Shown here piece by piece: positions 42,511-54,067 of a stretch of DNA of 64,000 nt. Each line of letters begins with the position of its first letter. Positions within the stretch are counted from its first letter, which is position 1. Origin of the DNA: UBA7374 sp049890275 (lineage in GTDB: Bacteria > Verrucomicrobiota > Verrucomicrobiia > Opitutales > Coraliomargaritaceae). Made by a program: the position numbers and the translations under genes. The DNA is taken from the NCBI GenBank assembly GCA_049890275.1, contig JBMHBT010000002.1, forward strand, positions 1 to 64,000, given 5' to 3'. Under the pieces are notes generated by a model. That model made no database searches. It saw nothing but the letters and a program-made list of their open reading frames with translations, and was not told the DNA's origin.

Positions 42511-43593
42511 ATGCGTTTTTGTACTATTCGCTTACAGGACTTCCGCAATGTGAGTTTTGCAGAAGTCAAACTGAACAGTCCGCGCATATTTCTGCTGGGT
42601 TCGAATGGTCAGGGGAAGTCGAATTTACTGGAGGCGCTGGGAATGGTGACTGCGTTGCGTTCTTTTCGTACTCAGGAGTTGTCGGCTCTATTGCGAAAAG
42701 GTGCATCGGAGTATACGGCGGTTTATTTGATCGAAGATGAGCGAGAGGGTGAGGTGGAATTGGAGATTACGGGAGGTGGCCGGAACCGGAGGATTCGTCT
42801 CGACGGAGAAGCAGTTGAACGTCTGGGAGATTTTATCGGTCGTTTCCCTGTAGTTCCGCTTTCTTCCGGGGACTTGCAAATCCTGCGGGGATCGCCGACC
42901 GAGCGCCGCCGATTTTTAGATCTCACAATTTCTGCGGTGGATCGCAGCTACTACGACGCCTTACGTCGTTATCACCGTGGGGTGGTGGAGCGGAATCGTT
43001 TACTGAAACGTGGAGGTACGGCAGCGGAACTGTCTGCCTTTGAGGCAGAGATGGCGGTGGCAGCGGCCTGCATTAGCGAACGGCGCAGCACTGCTATTGA
43101 GGCGGTTCGTCCGAAGTTGATAGAAGTTTACGAGACTTTGGCTGATGGCGACGAGGGGCCGGAGTTATTCTTTAAGGCGAACGTGACAAATTCTGGTGAG
43201 GAGGCTTTTCGCTTACTTTGGGAGAAGGGACGTGAGCGTGATAGTATACTTGGATCGACGCGTGAAGGCCCACACCGCGATGACTTTGAATTACGCCTGA
43301 CTGTAGGTGGCGCCCGAGAATATGGTTCCGACGGGCAGCAGCGTGCGCTTTGCGTTGCCCTGCGCCTAGCGCAGGCCCGGTTTTTTCAGTCCAAGCTGGG
43401 TCAGGCGCCGGTGCTCCTGGCGGATGATGTACTCGGAGAATTAGACCCCCGGCGGCGGGCGGGTTTCTGGAAGTCTTGCCCGAAGGATTGGCAGATCATA
43501 GCAAGCGGAACAAGCCAGCCGGAGGGCGAGAGCGACTGGGCTGTTTGGCAGGTGCAGGCAGGTGTGTTTGAACCGAAGAGTGAAGCCGGATAA
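42511..43593 (+). CDS. recF: RecF, DNA replication and repair ATPase
   Basis: RecF is an ABC/SMC-like ATPase that loads RecA at gaps. The 360-residue protein has Walker A GSNGQGKSN at residues 30-38, an SxxQ-type region (YGSDGQQRAL with LALRLAQA), and Walker B with D-loop LLADDVLGELDPRRRAGF. In most bacteria recF neighbours dnaA-dnaN-gyrB; here it follows a cysteine desulfurase gene instead. It converges on the Nudix gene with an 84-bp gap. Confidence 0.95.
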   Translation: MRFCTIRLQDFRNVSFAEVKLNSPRIFLLGSNGQGKSNLLEALGMVTALRSFRTQELSALLRKGASEYTAVYLIEDEREGEVELEITGGGRNRRIRLDGEAVERLGDFIGRFPVVPLSSGDLQILRGSPTERRRFLDLTISAVDRSYYDALRRYHRGVVERNRLLKRGGTAAELSAFEAEMAVAAACISERRSTAIEAVRPKLIEVYETLADGDEGPELFFKANVTNSGEEAFRLLWEKGRERDSILGSTREGPHRDDFELRLTVGGAREYGSDGQQRALCVALRLAQARFFQSKLGQAPVLLADDVLGELDPRRRAGFWKSCPKDWQIIASGTSQPEGESDWAVWQVQAGVFEPKSEAG

Positions 43594-43677
43594 ACGCACG
43601 GATACAGCGGCGACTGTTTCTCTCAAAACGGAGCAGAATATTTTTTTCTTCCTGTTAAACTACTGCAGCAGGAATAC

Positions 43678-44199
43678 TTACTGATTTGGGGCTCTGTTTT
43701 CAGGCAGGCGGAGTTCCTCGACGACTTGGAGGCCATTAGATGGGTGGCAATCGGCACGAAGACCAATGAAACTTTGTGCGTATTGATCGTGGTAGGGCCA
43801 CAGTAGTGTGCGGTCTGTCTCCGGGATGGCGAGGGCATCGATCTGTTTACGTGTAAAGAATGCAAAGCGACCCTCGTCTATTTCGGGAGGGAGTTGATCA
43901 ATGGGTTTCTGGCAGTCGAAGAGAAACATCAGCCAGTGCCCGGATCCTTCATAGCTCTTCTCTGCTATATAGCCGAAGCAATGTAAGTCTTGATCCAGTA
44001 ATTCAAGCCCGATTTCTTCAAGAACTTCTCTGCGTGCGCACTCATAGGGAGACTCGCCCGTCGGCATGTCGAGTTTACCACCAATGGGAGACCAGCATCC
44101 TTTGTTGGGGGACTTCTTGCGCTCAATCAACAGGTGTTCCCCGTCGCTATTGCGGACAAAGACGAGGGCACTAATTTTGTAGGGGAGAATTCCTGCCAT
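43678..44199 (-). CDS. Nudix hydrolase
   Basis: This 173-residue pyrophosphohydrolase has a Nudix box of the form GGKLDMPTGESPYECARREVLEEIG. It carries two extra residues between the Gly and the first Glu relative to GX5EX7REUXEEXGU, a variant I recall from other family members. The substrate is unknown; the spare C-terminal segment (about residues 115-173) is not part of the core fold. It stands alone, convergent with recF and divergent from the pilus cluster. Confidence 0.9.
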   Translation of the reverse strand: MAGILPYKISALVFVRNSDGEHLLIERKKSPNKGCWSPIGGKLDMPTGESPYECARREVLEEIGLELLDQDLHCFGYIAEKSYEGSGHWLMFLFDCQKPIDQLPPEIDEGRFAFFTRKQIDALAIPETDRTLLWPYHDQYAQSFIGLRADCHPSNGLQVVEELRLPENRAPNQ

Positions 44200-44382
44200 T
44201 GTTGTATGCTTGTAGGGCTATGATTCGGAGTGCAAGTAAGAAGGATTCCATCTTCATTTATCGCTCCAGCGTATTTTTTGCATAAAATTACAATAAAGGG
44301 TTGCTTCCGTAAATTTGTTTTGTTTGTTCCTTGCTTTCTTTTTTACAAGAACCTACTTTTCACGGCTTCCCAATTTACACCT

Positions 44383-44985
44383 ATGACCTCATCCAGCATT
44401 TATCCCTTAGTGCGCACTATCTTTGCAGTGGCCTTGTTTTACTTGCTCGGTACAGTACGCATGTTTGGACAAGATGTCGTGCTGGATCGCGTCAGCTTTA
44501 ATTCTCTTCCCCGCGATTGGGTCGAGATTGAGATTCAGATTACTTGCCAGGGAAATTCTTCTCCGGAAGCGCGAAATAAAGATTTTCTCGAAAATATAAA
44601 AATACGTCCGTATCTCGCCTATCCAAAAGGCTCATCGCCGGATGAGTTTGTCTACTTTACCGCCGAGGTAGAGATTCTGATCATGGAGAAAAGCGACTCC
44701 AACAACGTATATTTCTATTTGCCCGGTCTGTTGATGGAGAGGGACAACTTAAAGTTTCCAGAGTACTACTATATTGAAATCGAGGTAAACGGTGAGCCCC
44801 TAACACCAGAGAATGAAGCTTTCGACGGCATTAGCTCGACCAGTATACCAAACTTTAAAACGAAGGTGGAATCGGGTAGCGAACCGACCAAGCATGCCCT
44901 GATGCCGGTTTACCTCGCACCGAATGAGTATCAAAATCGTGCTCGTAAGTTGCCTATTTTTGTGCGCCGTGACCCTGCGGAGTAA
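44383..44985 (+). CDS. Amuc_1102-like exported protein, first gene of the pilus cluster
   Basis: This is a 200-residue protein from the ATG at 44383. A hydrophobic signal segment (LVRTIFAVALFYLLGTVRMFG) leads into a beta-rich soluble domain (DWVEIEIQITCQG..., NFKTKVESGSEPTKHALMP). The position directly before a PilM-like gene, the length and the pattern match Amuc_1102 of Akkermansia muciniphila (established cluster Amuc_1098-1102). Sequence similarity is judged from memory, so the assignment rests mainly on context. An upstream frame start at 44230 is not favoured. Confidence 0.7.
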   Translation: MTSSSIYPLVRTIFAVALFYLLGTVRMFGQDVVLDRVSFNSLPRDWVEIEIQITCQGNSSPEARNKDFLENIKIRPYLAYPKGSSPDEFVYFTAEVEILIMEKSDSNNVYFYLPGLLMERDNLKFPEYYYIEIEVNGEPLTPENEAFDGISSTSIPNFKTKVESGSEPTKHALMPVYLAPNEYQNRARKLPIFVRRDPAE

Positions 44986-45024
44986 TTCCTAGGAGAATTA
45001 CATTTTTCTTATATTTTATTTATT

Positions 45025-46689
45025 ATGAGTCAAAGTAACCGACTTATCATTAAATGCGGCGCCAGCAGCGTGACCGCAGCTGTTCTTTCCGCCTCTGGCG
45101 GAGGCATTCGCCTAGAGCAGGTCTTTACAGAGAAGCTCCGCTATGACATTTCAGACGAGGACGCCTGGGTAGATGCCACTGGCGTTGCGTTGAAAGAAAT
45201 GTCGCGCGCAAACAAATTGTCTGGCGCAGCTACCTTCATTCTTCCAGGCAGCCAGGTGCTGACTCGCCCGATACGGATTCCTTATGTCGATCCGGCTAAG
45301 CGCGCGCAGACGGTCGCCTTTGAGGCGCAGCAGAATATTCCTTTTCAGTTACATGAAGTAGTCTGGGACAATCAGGAAGTCAGCGATGACGGCGTGGAAA
45401 CAGAAGTGCTCTTTGTCGCATCTAAGGCAGTACTCATCAATGACTTCTGTAATGCTGTAGCAGCAGCTGGTTTGACTGCAGAGCGCATCGATGCATCGAC
45501 TCTGTTGGATTACAACTCAGCGCAATATACCGAAAAGGGCGCCGAGGTGGATACGCTGGTCATCAATATTGGCGCCCGTTCGACAAACTTACTCTTTATT
45601 AATGATGGTGGTTTCTTTATTCGTAATATCCAGATTGGCGGAAACACGCTGACGCAAAGTATTGCGGATAGTCTTGGCAAGAGCTTCAGTCAAGCGGAGG
45701 AGATTAAACATCGTTTTTACAGTGGTGAAAATGGTTACTCGGAAGATGACTCCGGATCCCGCCTGCTGCAAACCAGCGAAGAAGCTTTCTCACGTCGACT
45801 CAACCAAGAGATCACTCGATCGATCGTCAATTACCGCCGCCAACAGAAGGCTCCAGCACCCACTCGTATTCTATTAACCGGTTACGGGGCTCAGCTAAAA
45901 GGGCTTTCAGACCGCTTATCAACAGCCCAAAAAGTACCAGTCGAATTTTTTGATCCGCTGTCCTCCGTTGAGCTCGGCCCTGCTGTTGCAGCTTCTCCGG
46001 AATTGTCGCTCCAGTTGGGTGAAATAATTGGTGAAGCCACTCGTGATTTGGTTCCTAGCGGTGCAGGGGTCAATCTTTTGCCGGCGCAAATTCAGGAGCA
46101 AATGGCTTTCTCGAAGAAAAAGCCTTTCCTTGTCGCCGCCGCTGCTTGTTTGGCTTTAGCACCGCTCCCTGTATTTTTGTCTTTTTCTGCTGGAGCCAGT
46201 GCAGCCAAAGAGCAGCTTTCTGCTGTTGAAGATGCGATCAACCCGCTCGTGCAGCGACAAGCTGCGATTGAAAGCAATCGGGAGCAAGCGCTTGTTTTAG
46301 GCGAAGCAATCGCCGGCGTCGAGGAATTGGTTCACTCCAAGTCTAACTGGATTGAGTTTTTTGCTGATTTACAGGAAATGCTCTACAAGGCGGAGGATGT
46401 ATGGGTCGATGATTTGAAAGTCACTCGATCCGTCTCTGCCGATGGCGGAGAAGCAGCTTATCAGTTGGGTGTTTCCGGCCAGATGCTCGTGCGTGAGAGC
46501 GCGCAAGGCGAGCGTGTGGATCAAGATGTGTTAGTAAACCGTATTCGCAGCCTGCAATCGAGCTTGGAGAATTCTCGTTTTGTCGTGGAAGCCAAGTCAC
46601 CGAAGATCAGTTGGAACACCTTGAAAGAAGGCCTCAACGTTTTACCTTTTAATATCAACCTTGTAGTGGATCCGGCGAAGCCTCTCTAA
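45025..46689 (+). CDS. pilM: PilM-PilN fusion (Amuc_1101-like)
   Basis: This is a 554-residue protein. Residues 1-340 form an actin-like PilM fold, with IIKCGASSVTAAVL, LVINIGARSTNLLFI and RILLTGYGAQLKGLSDRL. Then VNLLPAQIQ at 349-357, the PilM-binding motif normally found at the PilN N-terminus, sits just before a membrane helix (366-390). A PilN-like coiled coil and periplasmic domain follow. In classical systems PilM and PilN are separate and PilM docks on the PilN NLLP tail; here docking partner and platform are covalently joined. It starts 39 bp after the Amuc_1102-like gene. Confidence 0.88.
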   Translation: MSQSNRLIIKCGASSVTAAVLSASGGGIRLEQVFTEKLRYDISDEDAWVDATGVALKEMSRANKLSGAATFILPGSQVLTRPIRIPYVDPAKRAQTVAFEAQQNIPFQLHEVVWDNQEVSDDGVETEVLFVASKAVLINDFCNAVAAAGLTAERIDASTLLDYNSAQYTEKGAEVDTLVINIGARSTNLLFINDGGFFIRNIQIGGNTLTQSIADSLGKSFSQAEEIKHRFYSGENGYSEDDSGSRLLQTSEEAFSRRLNQEITRSIVNYRRQQKAPAPTRILLTGYGAQLKGLSDRLSTAQKVPVEFFDPLSSVELGPAVAASPELSLQLGEIIGEATRDLVPSGAGVNLLPAQIQEQMAFSKKKPFLVAAAACLALAPLPVFLSFSAGASAAKEQLSAVEDAINPLVQRQAAIESNREQALVLGEAIAGVEELVHSKSNWIEFFADLQEMLYKAEDVWVDDLKVTRSVSADGGEAAYQLGVSGQMLVRESAQGERVDQDVLVNRIRSLQSSLENSRFVVEAKSPKISWNTLKEGLNVLPFNINLVVDPAKPL

Positions 46690-46694
46690 ATCCC

Positions 46695-47681
46695 ATGTTG
46701 AAAAAAAATCCAGTTTTTGTCTCCTTGATCGCTGTTTGCCTTGTCGCATTTGGTGCAATTGCTTTTTTGGCCTTTTCGGCGAATGGGCAAAAAGCCAAGG
46801 TCAATCGCCAATTAAAACAGGCGCAACAACAGCTCAACTCTCTACTCAATGCAGAGACTTCACTAACTGAAAAGAATGTGGCTGCTTCAGAAGCCAACAT
46901 CGCAGAGCTAGACGCTGAGTTGGAACGAATGTCGAGCGAATTGAGCCGTGGTTCGCAACTTGCGCGTGAAGAAGACGGCGTGCGTGTCATCGCTTCTATA
47001 CAGCAGTACATTTCCGACTCTCAGCGACAAGCAGAAGAGAATGTGAATGCAGATGGCGAAGCCGCTCCAGTCGACTTGCCGAGCGATTTTGCCTTTGGTT
47101 TTGATGCGTTTTTTGACGAGACCGAAGTGCCAGATTCAGTTGAAGAAATTGTTTATTTAAATAACCAGCGACAAGTCTTGGAATACATTTTGGAGAAACT
47201 CTTTGCCGCTTCTCCTGATTCGATTGAATCGGTCGCTCGTGAGGCATTCCCGGGTAATCTAGAAGACTCCAAATCAGATCGATCCTTATTTAGCGTGGGT
47301 GATGCAGTTACTGCAGCTCGAGAAGGAGCCATTAAAACGCTTGGATTTGAGATTGCTTTTACAGGGAATACAAACTCTCTGCGGAGTTTCTTGAGTGAAT
47401 TAAATCGTTTCGAATATCCCATCGTTGTACGGAGTGTTGACGTGGAGCGTCCTTCCGGCGAGGAGACTACGGTTGCTCCTCGACAGTCCGGAGGACTGGA
47501 AGATATCTTTGGCGTCTTTGGGAGCCAGGAATCCTCGATTGAGGATCGTCAAGCAGCTGCCGATGAGTTGGCAAAGCCGGTAATTTCTGGAAATACATCA
47601 CGCTTTACGATCGTCATGGAATATTTCCAAGTTGTTGTCACCGGCGAAGAAGCAGAAACCACGCCAGAGCAAGAATCCTAA
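46695..47681 (+). CDS. Amuc_1100-like pilus-assembly protein (PilO-like)
   Basis: This 328-residue protein has one N-terminal membrane helix (VFVSLIAVCLVAFGAIAFLAF), then a glutamine/alanine coiled coil (LKQAQQQLNSLLNAETSLTEKN), then a mixed alpha/beta domain with TLGFEIAFTGNTNSLRSFLSELNRF. The arrangement matches PilO and the Akkermansia protein Amuc_1100, known for TLR2 stimulation by outer-membrane fractions. It follows the PilM-PilN fusion after 5 bp. Assigned by order plus architecture. Confidence 0.8.
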   Translation: MLKKNPVFVSLIAVCLVAFGAIAFLAFSANGQKAKVNRQLKQAQQQLNSLLNAETSLTEKNVAASEANIAELDAELERMSSELSRGSQLAREEDGVRVIASIQQYISDSQRQAEENVNADGEAAPVDLPSDFAFGFDAFFDETEVPDSVEEIVYLNNQRQVLEYILEKLFAASPDSIESVAREAFPGNLEDSKSDRSLFSVGDAVTAAREGAIKTLGFEIAFTGNTNSLRSFLSELNRFEYPIVVRSVDVERPSGEETTVAPRQSGGLEDIFGVFGSQESSIEDRQAAADELAKPVISGNTSRFTIVMEYFQVVVTGEEAETTPEQES

Positions 47682-47691
47682 TTTTGCACAC

Positions 47692-48579
47692 ATGAACCAG
47701 TTTTACGACAAGATCTTACTTGCTTTAGCGGTGCTTGCACTCGCTGGAGGTTCGGCCGTGTTCTTTACCGGCAAGCCTTCTGCGGATGCACCTTCTTCCG
47801 ATACGGGAGACAGGACTTATGATTCCGTGCCGGTCCCACAGAGTGAATTCCCCGAAGTCACTTGGGCCGAGCCGGTCGCACAACCAAGCGGTTTTATTTA
47901 CGATGTGTTTACTCCTTTCGAGATATTTATCGATAAGAATGGAAACTTCACACAAGTCGGACCAAACATCAAGGTATTCGCCAATACTTTCGGCGATCCG
48001 TATTTAGTTGGAATTGAGCGTCCTCTATATCGTATCCAGATGGAGGGCTTTATTGTCGAGGACCCGGCAGACCCAAGTAAAATTTTGATCCTGATGTATG
48101 ACATCGAAAAACAGCAAAGCGTACGTGCCCGCGCCGGCAGGGAGTATGCAGATGCTGAATTCCGGGTGGAAGATTTCCGAGTCGACCGAATTGAAGAAGG
48201 TGGAGCTGTCTACAAGGTAGCGTACACGACGATAACGGATCTTCGCACGGGTGAACAAGTGGTGTTAAATGATAACGAGGAACAGTTTAACAGCGGTTTT
48301 TCCGCTACGATTGGTTCCCGCGAAAACGCTTCATTGAAATTTAAGCTCAGCGAAGTTGGTGCAACCTTCAGCACGGCTGAAGGCGACTACAGTCTGGATT
48401 CAATTGACTTGGAGACGAAAACTGTGACCGTTACCAAGGTCGGCGATGATTTTAATGACCCAATAACCGAAGTACTTTCCGTCGAGGAATTCGTTAATCA
48501 AGAGGTTACCGTCGACGACGAAGCTGAAGAAAATATCGACTTCAACGCAAACGATGTTTCATTCGACGAATTCTTTTAA
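47692..48579 (+). CDS. Amuc_1099-like pilus-cluster protein
   Basis: This 295-residue protein has an N-terminal membrane anchor (ILLALAVLALAGGSAVFFTG) and a beta-rich periplasmic region (GFIYDVFTPFEIFIDKNGNF...). By position between the Amuc_1100-like and secretin genes it corresponds to Amuc_1099 and may act like PilP or GspC, linking the inner complex to the secretin. That role is inference; I see no RDPF-type PilP motif. The ATG at 47692 is taken, 10 bp after the previous stop. Confidence 0.72.
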   Translation: MNQFYDKILLALAVLALAGGSAVFFTGKPSADAPSSDTGDRTYDSVPVPQSEFPEVTWAEPVAQPSGFIYDVFTPFEIFIDKNGNFTQVGPNIKVFANTFGDPYLVGIERPLYRIQMEGFIVEDPADPSKILILMYDIEKQQSVRARAGREYADAEFRVEDFRVDRIEEGGAVYKVAYTTITDLRTGEQVVLNDNEEQFNSGFSATIGSRENASLKFKLSEVGATFSTAEGDYSLDSIDLETKTVTVTKVGDDFNDPITEVLSVEEFVNQEVTVDDEAEENIDFNANDVSFDEFF

Positions 48580-48636
48580 ACAAATAATAGTTACTCATAG
48601 CATCCATTTAACCAAAATAAGACTGCTCCTACTAAC

Positions 48637-51387
<2,751 letters not shown>

Positions 51388-51411
51388 ATCAGTCAGAATA
51401 TTCTATTTTTC

Positions 51412-51447
51412 AAAAGCCTCTCCGGATTTCCGGGGAGGCTTTTTTTG
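51412..51447 (+). terminator. Rho-independent terminator after the secretin gene
   Basis: AAAGCCTC and CCGG pair with CCGG and GAGGCTTT around a 4-nt loop (ATTT, 51426-51429). Eleven or more pairs are present, including one G-U, followed by a T7 tract at 51440-51446. It sits about 25 bp after the secretin stop and closes the Amuc_1102-1098-like operon. Confidence 0.9.
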
Positions 51448-51610
51448 GCTTACCATCAAAGAGTACGGTCACGCCTATGACTGTAGAATCATGTGGAGTA
51501 AACTAGAATGAGTATAAATGCTAATATTATATAGGGTTTACACTTGAACCAGTGTATTTTTAACCTAAGGTAAACAATTGCTTTTTCAAGTATTTTTACC
51601 TATAAAGTTA

Positions 51611-51901
51611 ATGCATAAGAACTTTCATTACAAAAGAGTCGTTGTCTACGGATTGGTTTTATGTTTTCTAATTATTCTCTTCTATACTCAGCGATTCGAT
51701 AGTCCTTTATGGCCGACAGAGTCCACTGAGAAAAATGCCGATGATATTGTTCTACCGCTGGAAGAGAAGCTTCCCGAGAGTTTGAGGACAACCAGTTCGG
51801 ATCCACGAGTCAGTCACGATTGTACAAATCTCACCTGCTCACACTGTACTTTGGTAAAAGGAAAAAGCGCGGATGAAAGAGGCCGCAGTTCGAGGTTATG
51901 A
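51611..51901 (+). CDS. Short membrane-anchored protein, likely 5' part of a frameshifted gene
   Basis: This is a 96-residue frame from the ATG at 51611 (MHKNFHYKRVVVYGLVLCFL), with one N-terminal transmembrane helix and a cysteine pattern near the end (CTNLTCSHCT). I recognise no family. The frame ends at 51901, but a +1 shift at the A5 run 51862-51866 would join it to the frame at 51873-52076. The combined product would be about 155 residues. An upstream TTG at 51578 adds 11 residues. Confidence 0.5.
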   Translation: MHKNFHYKRVVVYGLVLCFLIILFYTQRFDSPLWPTESTEKNADDIVLPLEEKLPESLRTTSSDPRVSHDCTNLTCSHCTLVKGKSADERGRSSRL

Positions 51902-52076
51902 GTTCATCGTCGAGGAGAGTACGGATATGACATTTAACGGTGCGCGTGCAGTTTATGATCGTGCGGAGTCTGTTGACTCTGAAATAGAGCGAATCATCTA
52001 CCGCAGCACACAACCAGTTGCTAACCGGGATTGTTGCTTCTTCCGCTTGAGAGTAAAGGAAGCACCGATTAAGTAG
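51873..52076 (+). CDS. Short ORF, likely 3' part of the same frameshifted gene
   Basis: This 67-residue frame begins MKEAAVRGYEFIVEES and overlaps the previous one by 29 bp. Its content (STDMTFNGARAVYDRAESVDSEIERI) is normal protein-like, not low complexity. No recognisable family. It may be an independent small gene with purine-rich AAAGGAAAAA upstream, or the rest of a gene broken by one extra A in the run at 51862-51866. Confidence 0.4.
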   Translation: MKEAAVRGYEFIVEESTDMTFNGARAVYDRAESVDSEIERIIYRSTQPVANRDCCFFRLRVKEAPIK

Positions 52077-52150
52077 GTCCCTGTGTGCCCGTTCTTTTGA
52101 GCTGTTTTTCCTGATTCCAATGGATTTTTGGTATTTGGAAAAGCAGCCGT

Positions 52151-54067
52151 TTATTGAGTACCAGCTGTATGTACTTGCAAAGGTGCTACACGATAAATCC
52201 GGGCGGAGAGAATGCGGGGATCAAAGGTTCCGTAGAAGGGTAGTTCTGCGCACCAATCGGGGACCTTTATTCCATGAGCCAGTCTCCATGCCAAGGTGGA
52301 TTCTAGGGGCTGATCACTACCCGCAGCGGTATGGGCCAGCTGGGCAAAGGGATTTCCGAGCTGCAGACGCTGTACTACGATATATTTGACTTCGTATTTT
52401 TTGCAGAGGGCATAAGCAGTTGCGTCGTCATTACTTGCGTAGATTTCGCTGGCCGCGAGCAGTCCCAGTTGGTTTTCCCAATAGAAGGTGCCGAGGGCAT
52501 GAATTTGTTCAAAGAGTGCGGTAGAGGCAGCAAAGCCAAATGGCAAAACGACGGCTGTCGGCTGCACTGGGTCTTTTTCTTTTGTATAGTGAGCCAGGTT
52601 GAGGTTGATATCTCTGGCGCCGGTTTGCAGATAGAGGTCTGTTTTAAAGAGTCGACTCGGCTCCGTCTCAATTTTTTGCCAATGCTGGACCCAAAGAGAG
52701 ACGAGCACAGTGCCGAGGAGGCCGAGGGTAAGGCAGTAAGGGAGTCGCGGTTTCCTTAAGTGCAGACTGATGGCTAGAATCGAGGCGGTGGAGAAGAGAC
52801 CCAACCAACGGGTTTGTAGGAGTGTGAGGGCGAGTAGTCCGGCCAAGAGGATGATGAAGAGCGGACGAATACGGCTTCTTTTAAAGAGTAACGGCAGGGT
52901 AACGAATCCACACAGGACAGAGGCGATGCTACTCCATTCCTTCCAGAGACTGTTGGAAAAAGGGCTTTGAAATTCAACAATCGTGCTGTGCAATCGTCGC
53001 ATGAAGGGATCGAGCCAAACATGGACGGATTGGTTGCTGTGCAATAAGAGCCAAATGATGGGTGCCAGACCGAGAAGGAGGCCGGATGAAAGTGCGACTC
53101 GACGGCTCGTCTTATTTTGCCAGAGCCATCCGGCGCAAAAGAGTCCGGCGCCGATCTGGGCCAAAGCATAGACCGGATGCCAGGCGCTGATATTTGCTCC
53201 GGGGGGCCAGCGGCCATCGAGAAGCCCGAGAAGGAACATCAGTGACGAGCCACCCAGCCCCCAGAAGAGAAGGGCAGAGCGCTGCTTTGTTGATGGCTTT
53301 TCACCAAAGAGGGAAACGGTACATCCGGCAACGAGAATGGCTCCACAAATCGCCTGCATGGTCGAACCAATCCACCAGCCAAAACCGGACCCAATGGCGG
53401 CCAAGAGGCCCCAGCGCATTGAGTCGCGCTCGCTATTTAGGAGAATGCCAACTAGCCCGAGTAGCTGCAGGAGAAAGGCAATTTGAAAGACGCTTTCGTG
53501 ATCAAGCCTAGAAAAGGAGAAATCCCACTGAATAGAGGGGTGAAAATAGGCGAGCAGTAAAAAAGCAAGAGCACTCCAGCGGCTACCCTGAACGAGCAGG
53601 GTGGCTGACCCGGATACCAATAGAATAAAAAGGAGTACTCCGCCTAACCAGTGTGCGCTATGGCGGATGCCACGTTCCGTTTCCCATTGGTTGCGGGATG
53701 CCTGCCACGTTCCGGTCTGTGCCAGGAGGTGTCCCAGCCCACTATGCCAGGCGTTACCGCGACCTTCTTGAAGCGGACCTTCATCCATCCGGTGCAGTGG
53801 CCAGCCAGTGTTCTCCTGGACGAGCTCATCAGCCATACGTACCCACTCATACGTGTCATTCGAACGATAGACCGGGTAGAGCCAAGCTTCGGAAGGAGCT
53901 GCTTTTGCGTCGACTAATTCTGGAGGAAAGAAGTCTGCGGAGCGATCCACCCAAACAGTTTCCCATTTCTGCCAGGTCCACAAAGAGAAAACTGCAAGTA
54001 ATAAAAGGATGGCCAGGCAGATCCCTGCATCCCGAGGGAGGGGATTCTTTTGCTCGGAGGCATTCAT
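52151..54067 (-). CDS. STT3/PglB-like GT-C membrane glycosyltransferase, WWDYG motif absent
   Basis: This 638-residue protein has about a dozen membrane helices and a C-terminal soluble part. Its N-terminal loop SNDTYEWVRMADEL (69-82) resembles the oligosaccharyltransferase first acidic loop (PglB: NNDGYAFAEGARDM). RLDHESVF (187-194) occupies the place of the second acidic/DHH-type motif, and QTRW (418-421) the conserved basic spot. In the C-terminal part, VVLPFGFAASTALF aligns where WWDYG sits, followed by a YWENQLG...YEVKYIVV block like the STT3 DNNTWN...VDYVLV. It diverges from the pilin gene. Catalysis and acceptor are inferred. Confidence 0.6.
   Translation of the reverse strand: MNASEQKNPLPRDAGICLAILLLLAVFSLWTWQKWETVWVDRSADFFPPELVDAKAAPSEAWLYPVYRSNDTYEWVRMADELVQENTGWPLHRMDEGPLQEGRGNAWHSGLGHLLAQTGTWQASRNQWETERGIRHSAHWLGGVLLFILLVSGSATLLVQGSRWSALAFLLLAYFHPSIQWDFSFSRLDHESVFQIAFLLQLLGLVGILLNSERDSMRWGLLAAIGSGFGWWIGSTMQAICGAILVAGCTVSLFGEKPSTKQRSALLFWGLGGSSLMFLLGLLDGRWPPGANISAWHPVYALAQIGAGLFCAGWLWQNKTSRRVALSSGLLLGLAPIIWLLLHSNQSVHVWLDPFMRRLHSTIVEFQSPFSNSLWKEWSSIASVLCGFVTLPLLFKRSRIRPLFIILLAGLLALTLLQTRWLGLFSTASILAISLHLRKPRLPYCLTLGLLGTVLVSLWVQHWQKIETEPSRLFKTDLYLQTGARDINLNLAHYTKEKDPVQPTAVVLPFGFAASTALFEQIHALGTFYWENQLGLLAASEIYASNDDATAYALCKKYEVKYIVVQRLQLGNPFAQLAHTAAGSDQPLESTLAWRLAHGIKVPDWCAELPFYGTFDPRILSARIYRVAPLQVHTAGTQ

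Noticed and set aside
43645..43675. Inverted repeat TTCCTG/CAGGAA between recF and the Nudix gene as a terminator
   Set aside because: The T-tract lies before the stem in the recF direction and becomes an A-tract after it in the Nudix direction, so neither orientation fits an intrinsic terminator.
51578..52076. A toxin-antitoxin or phage gene pair after the secretin
   Set aside because: The two short frames have a membrane helix and no resemblance to known toxin or antitoxin folds; a frameshifted single gene explains the arrangement better.
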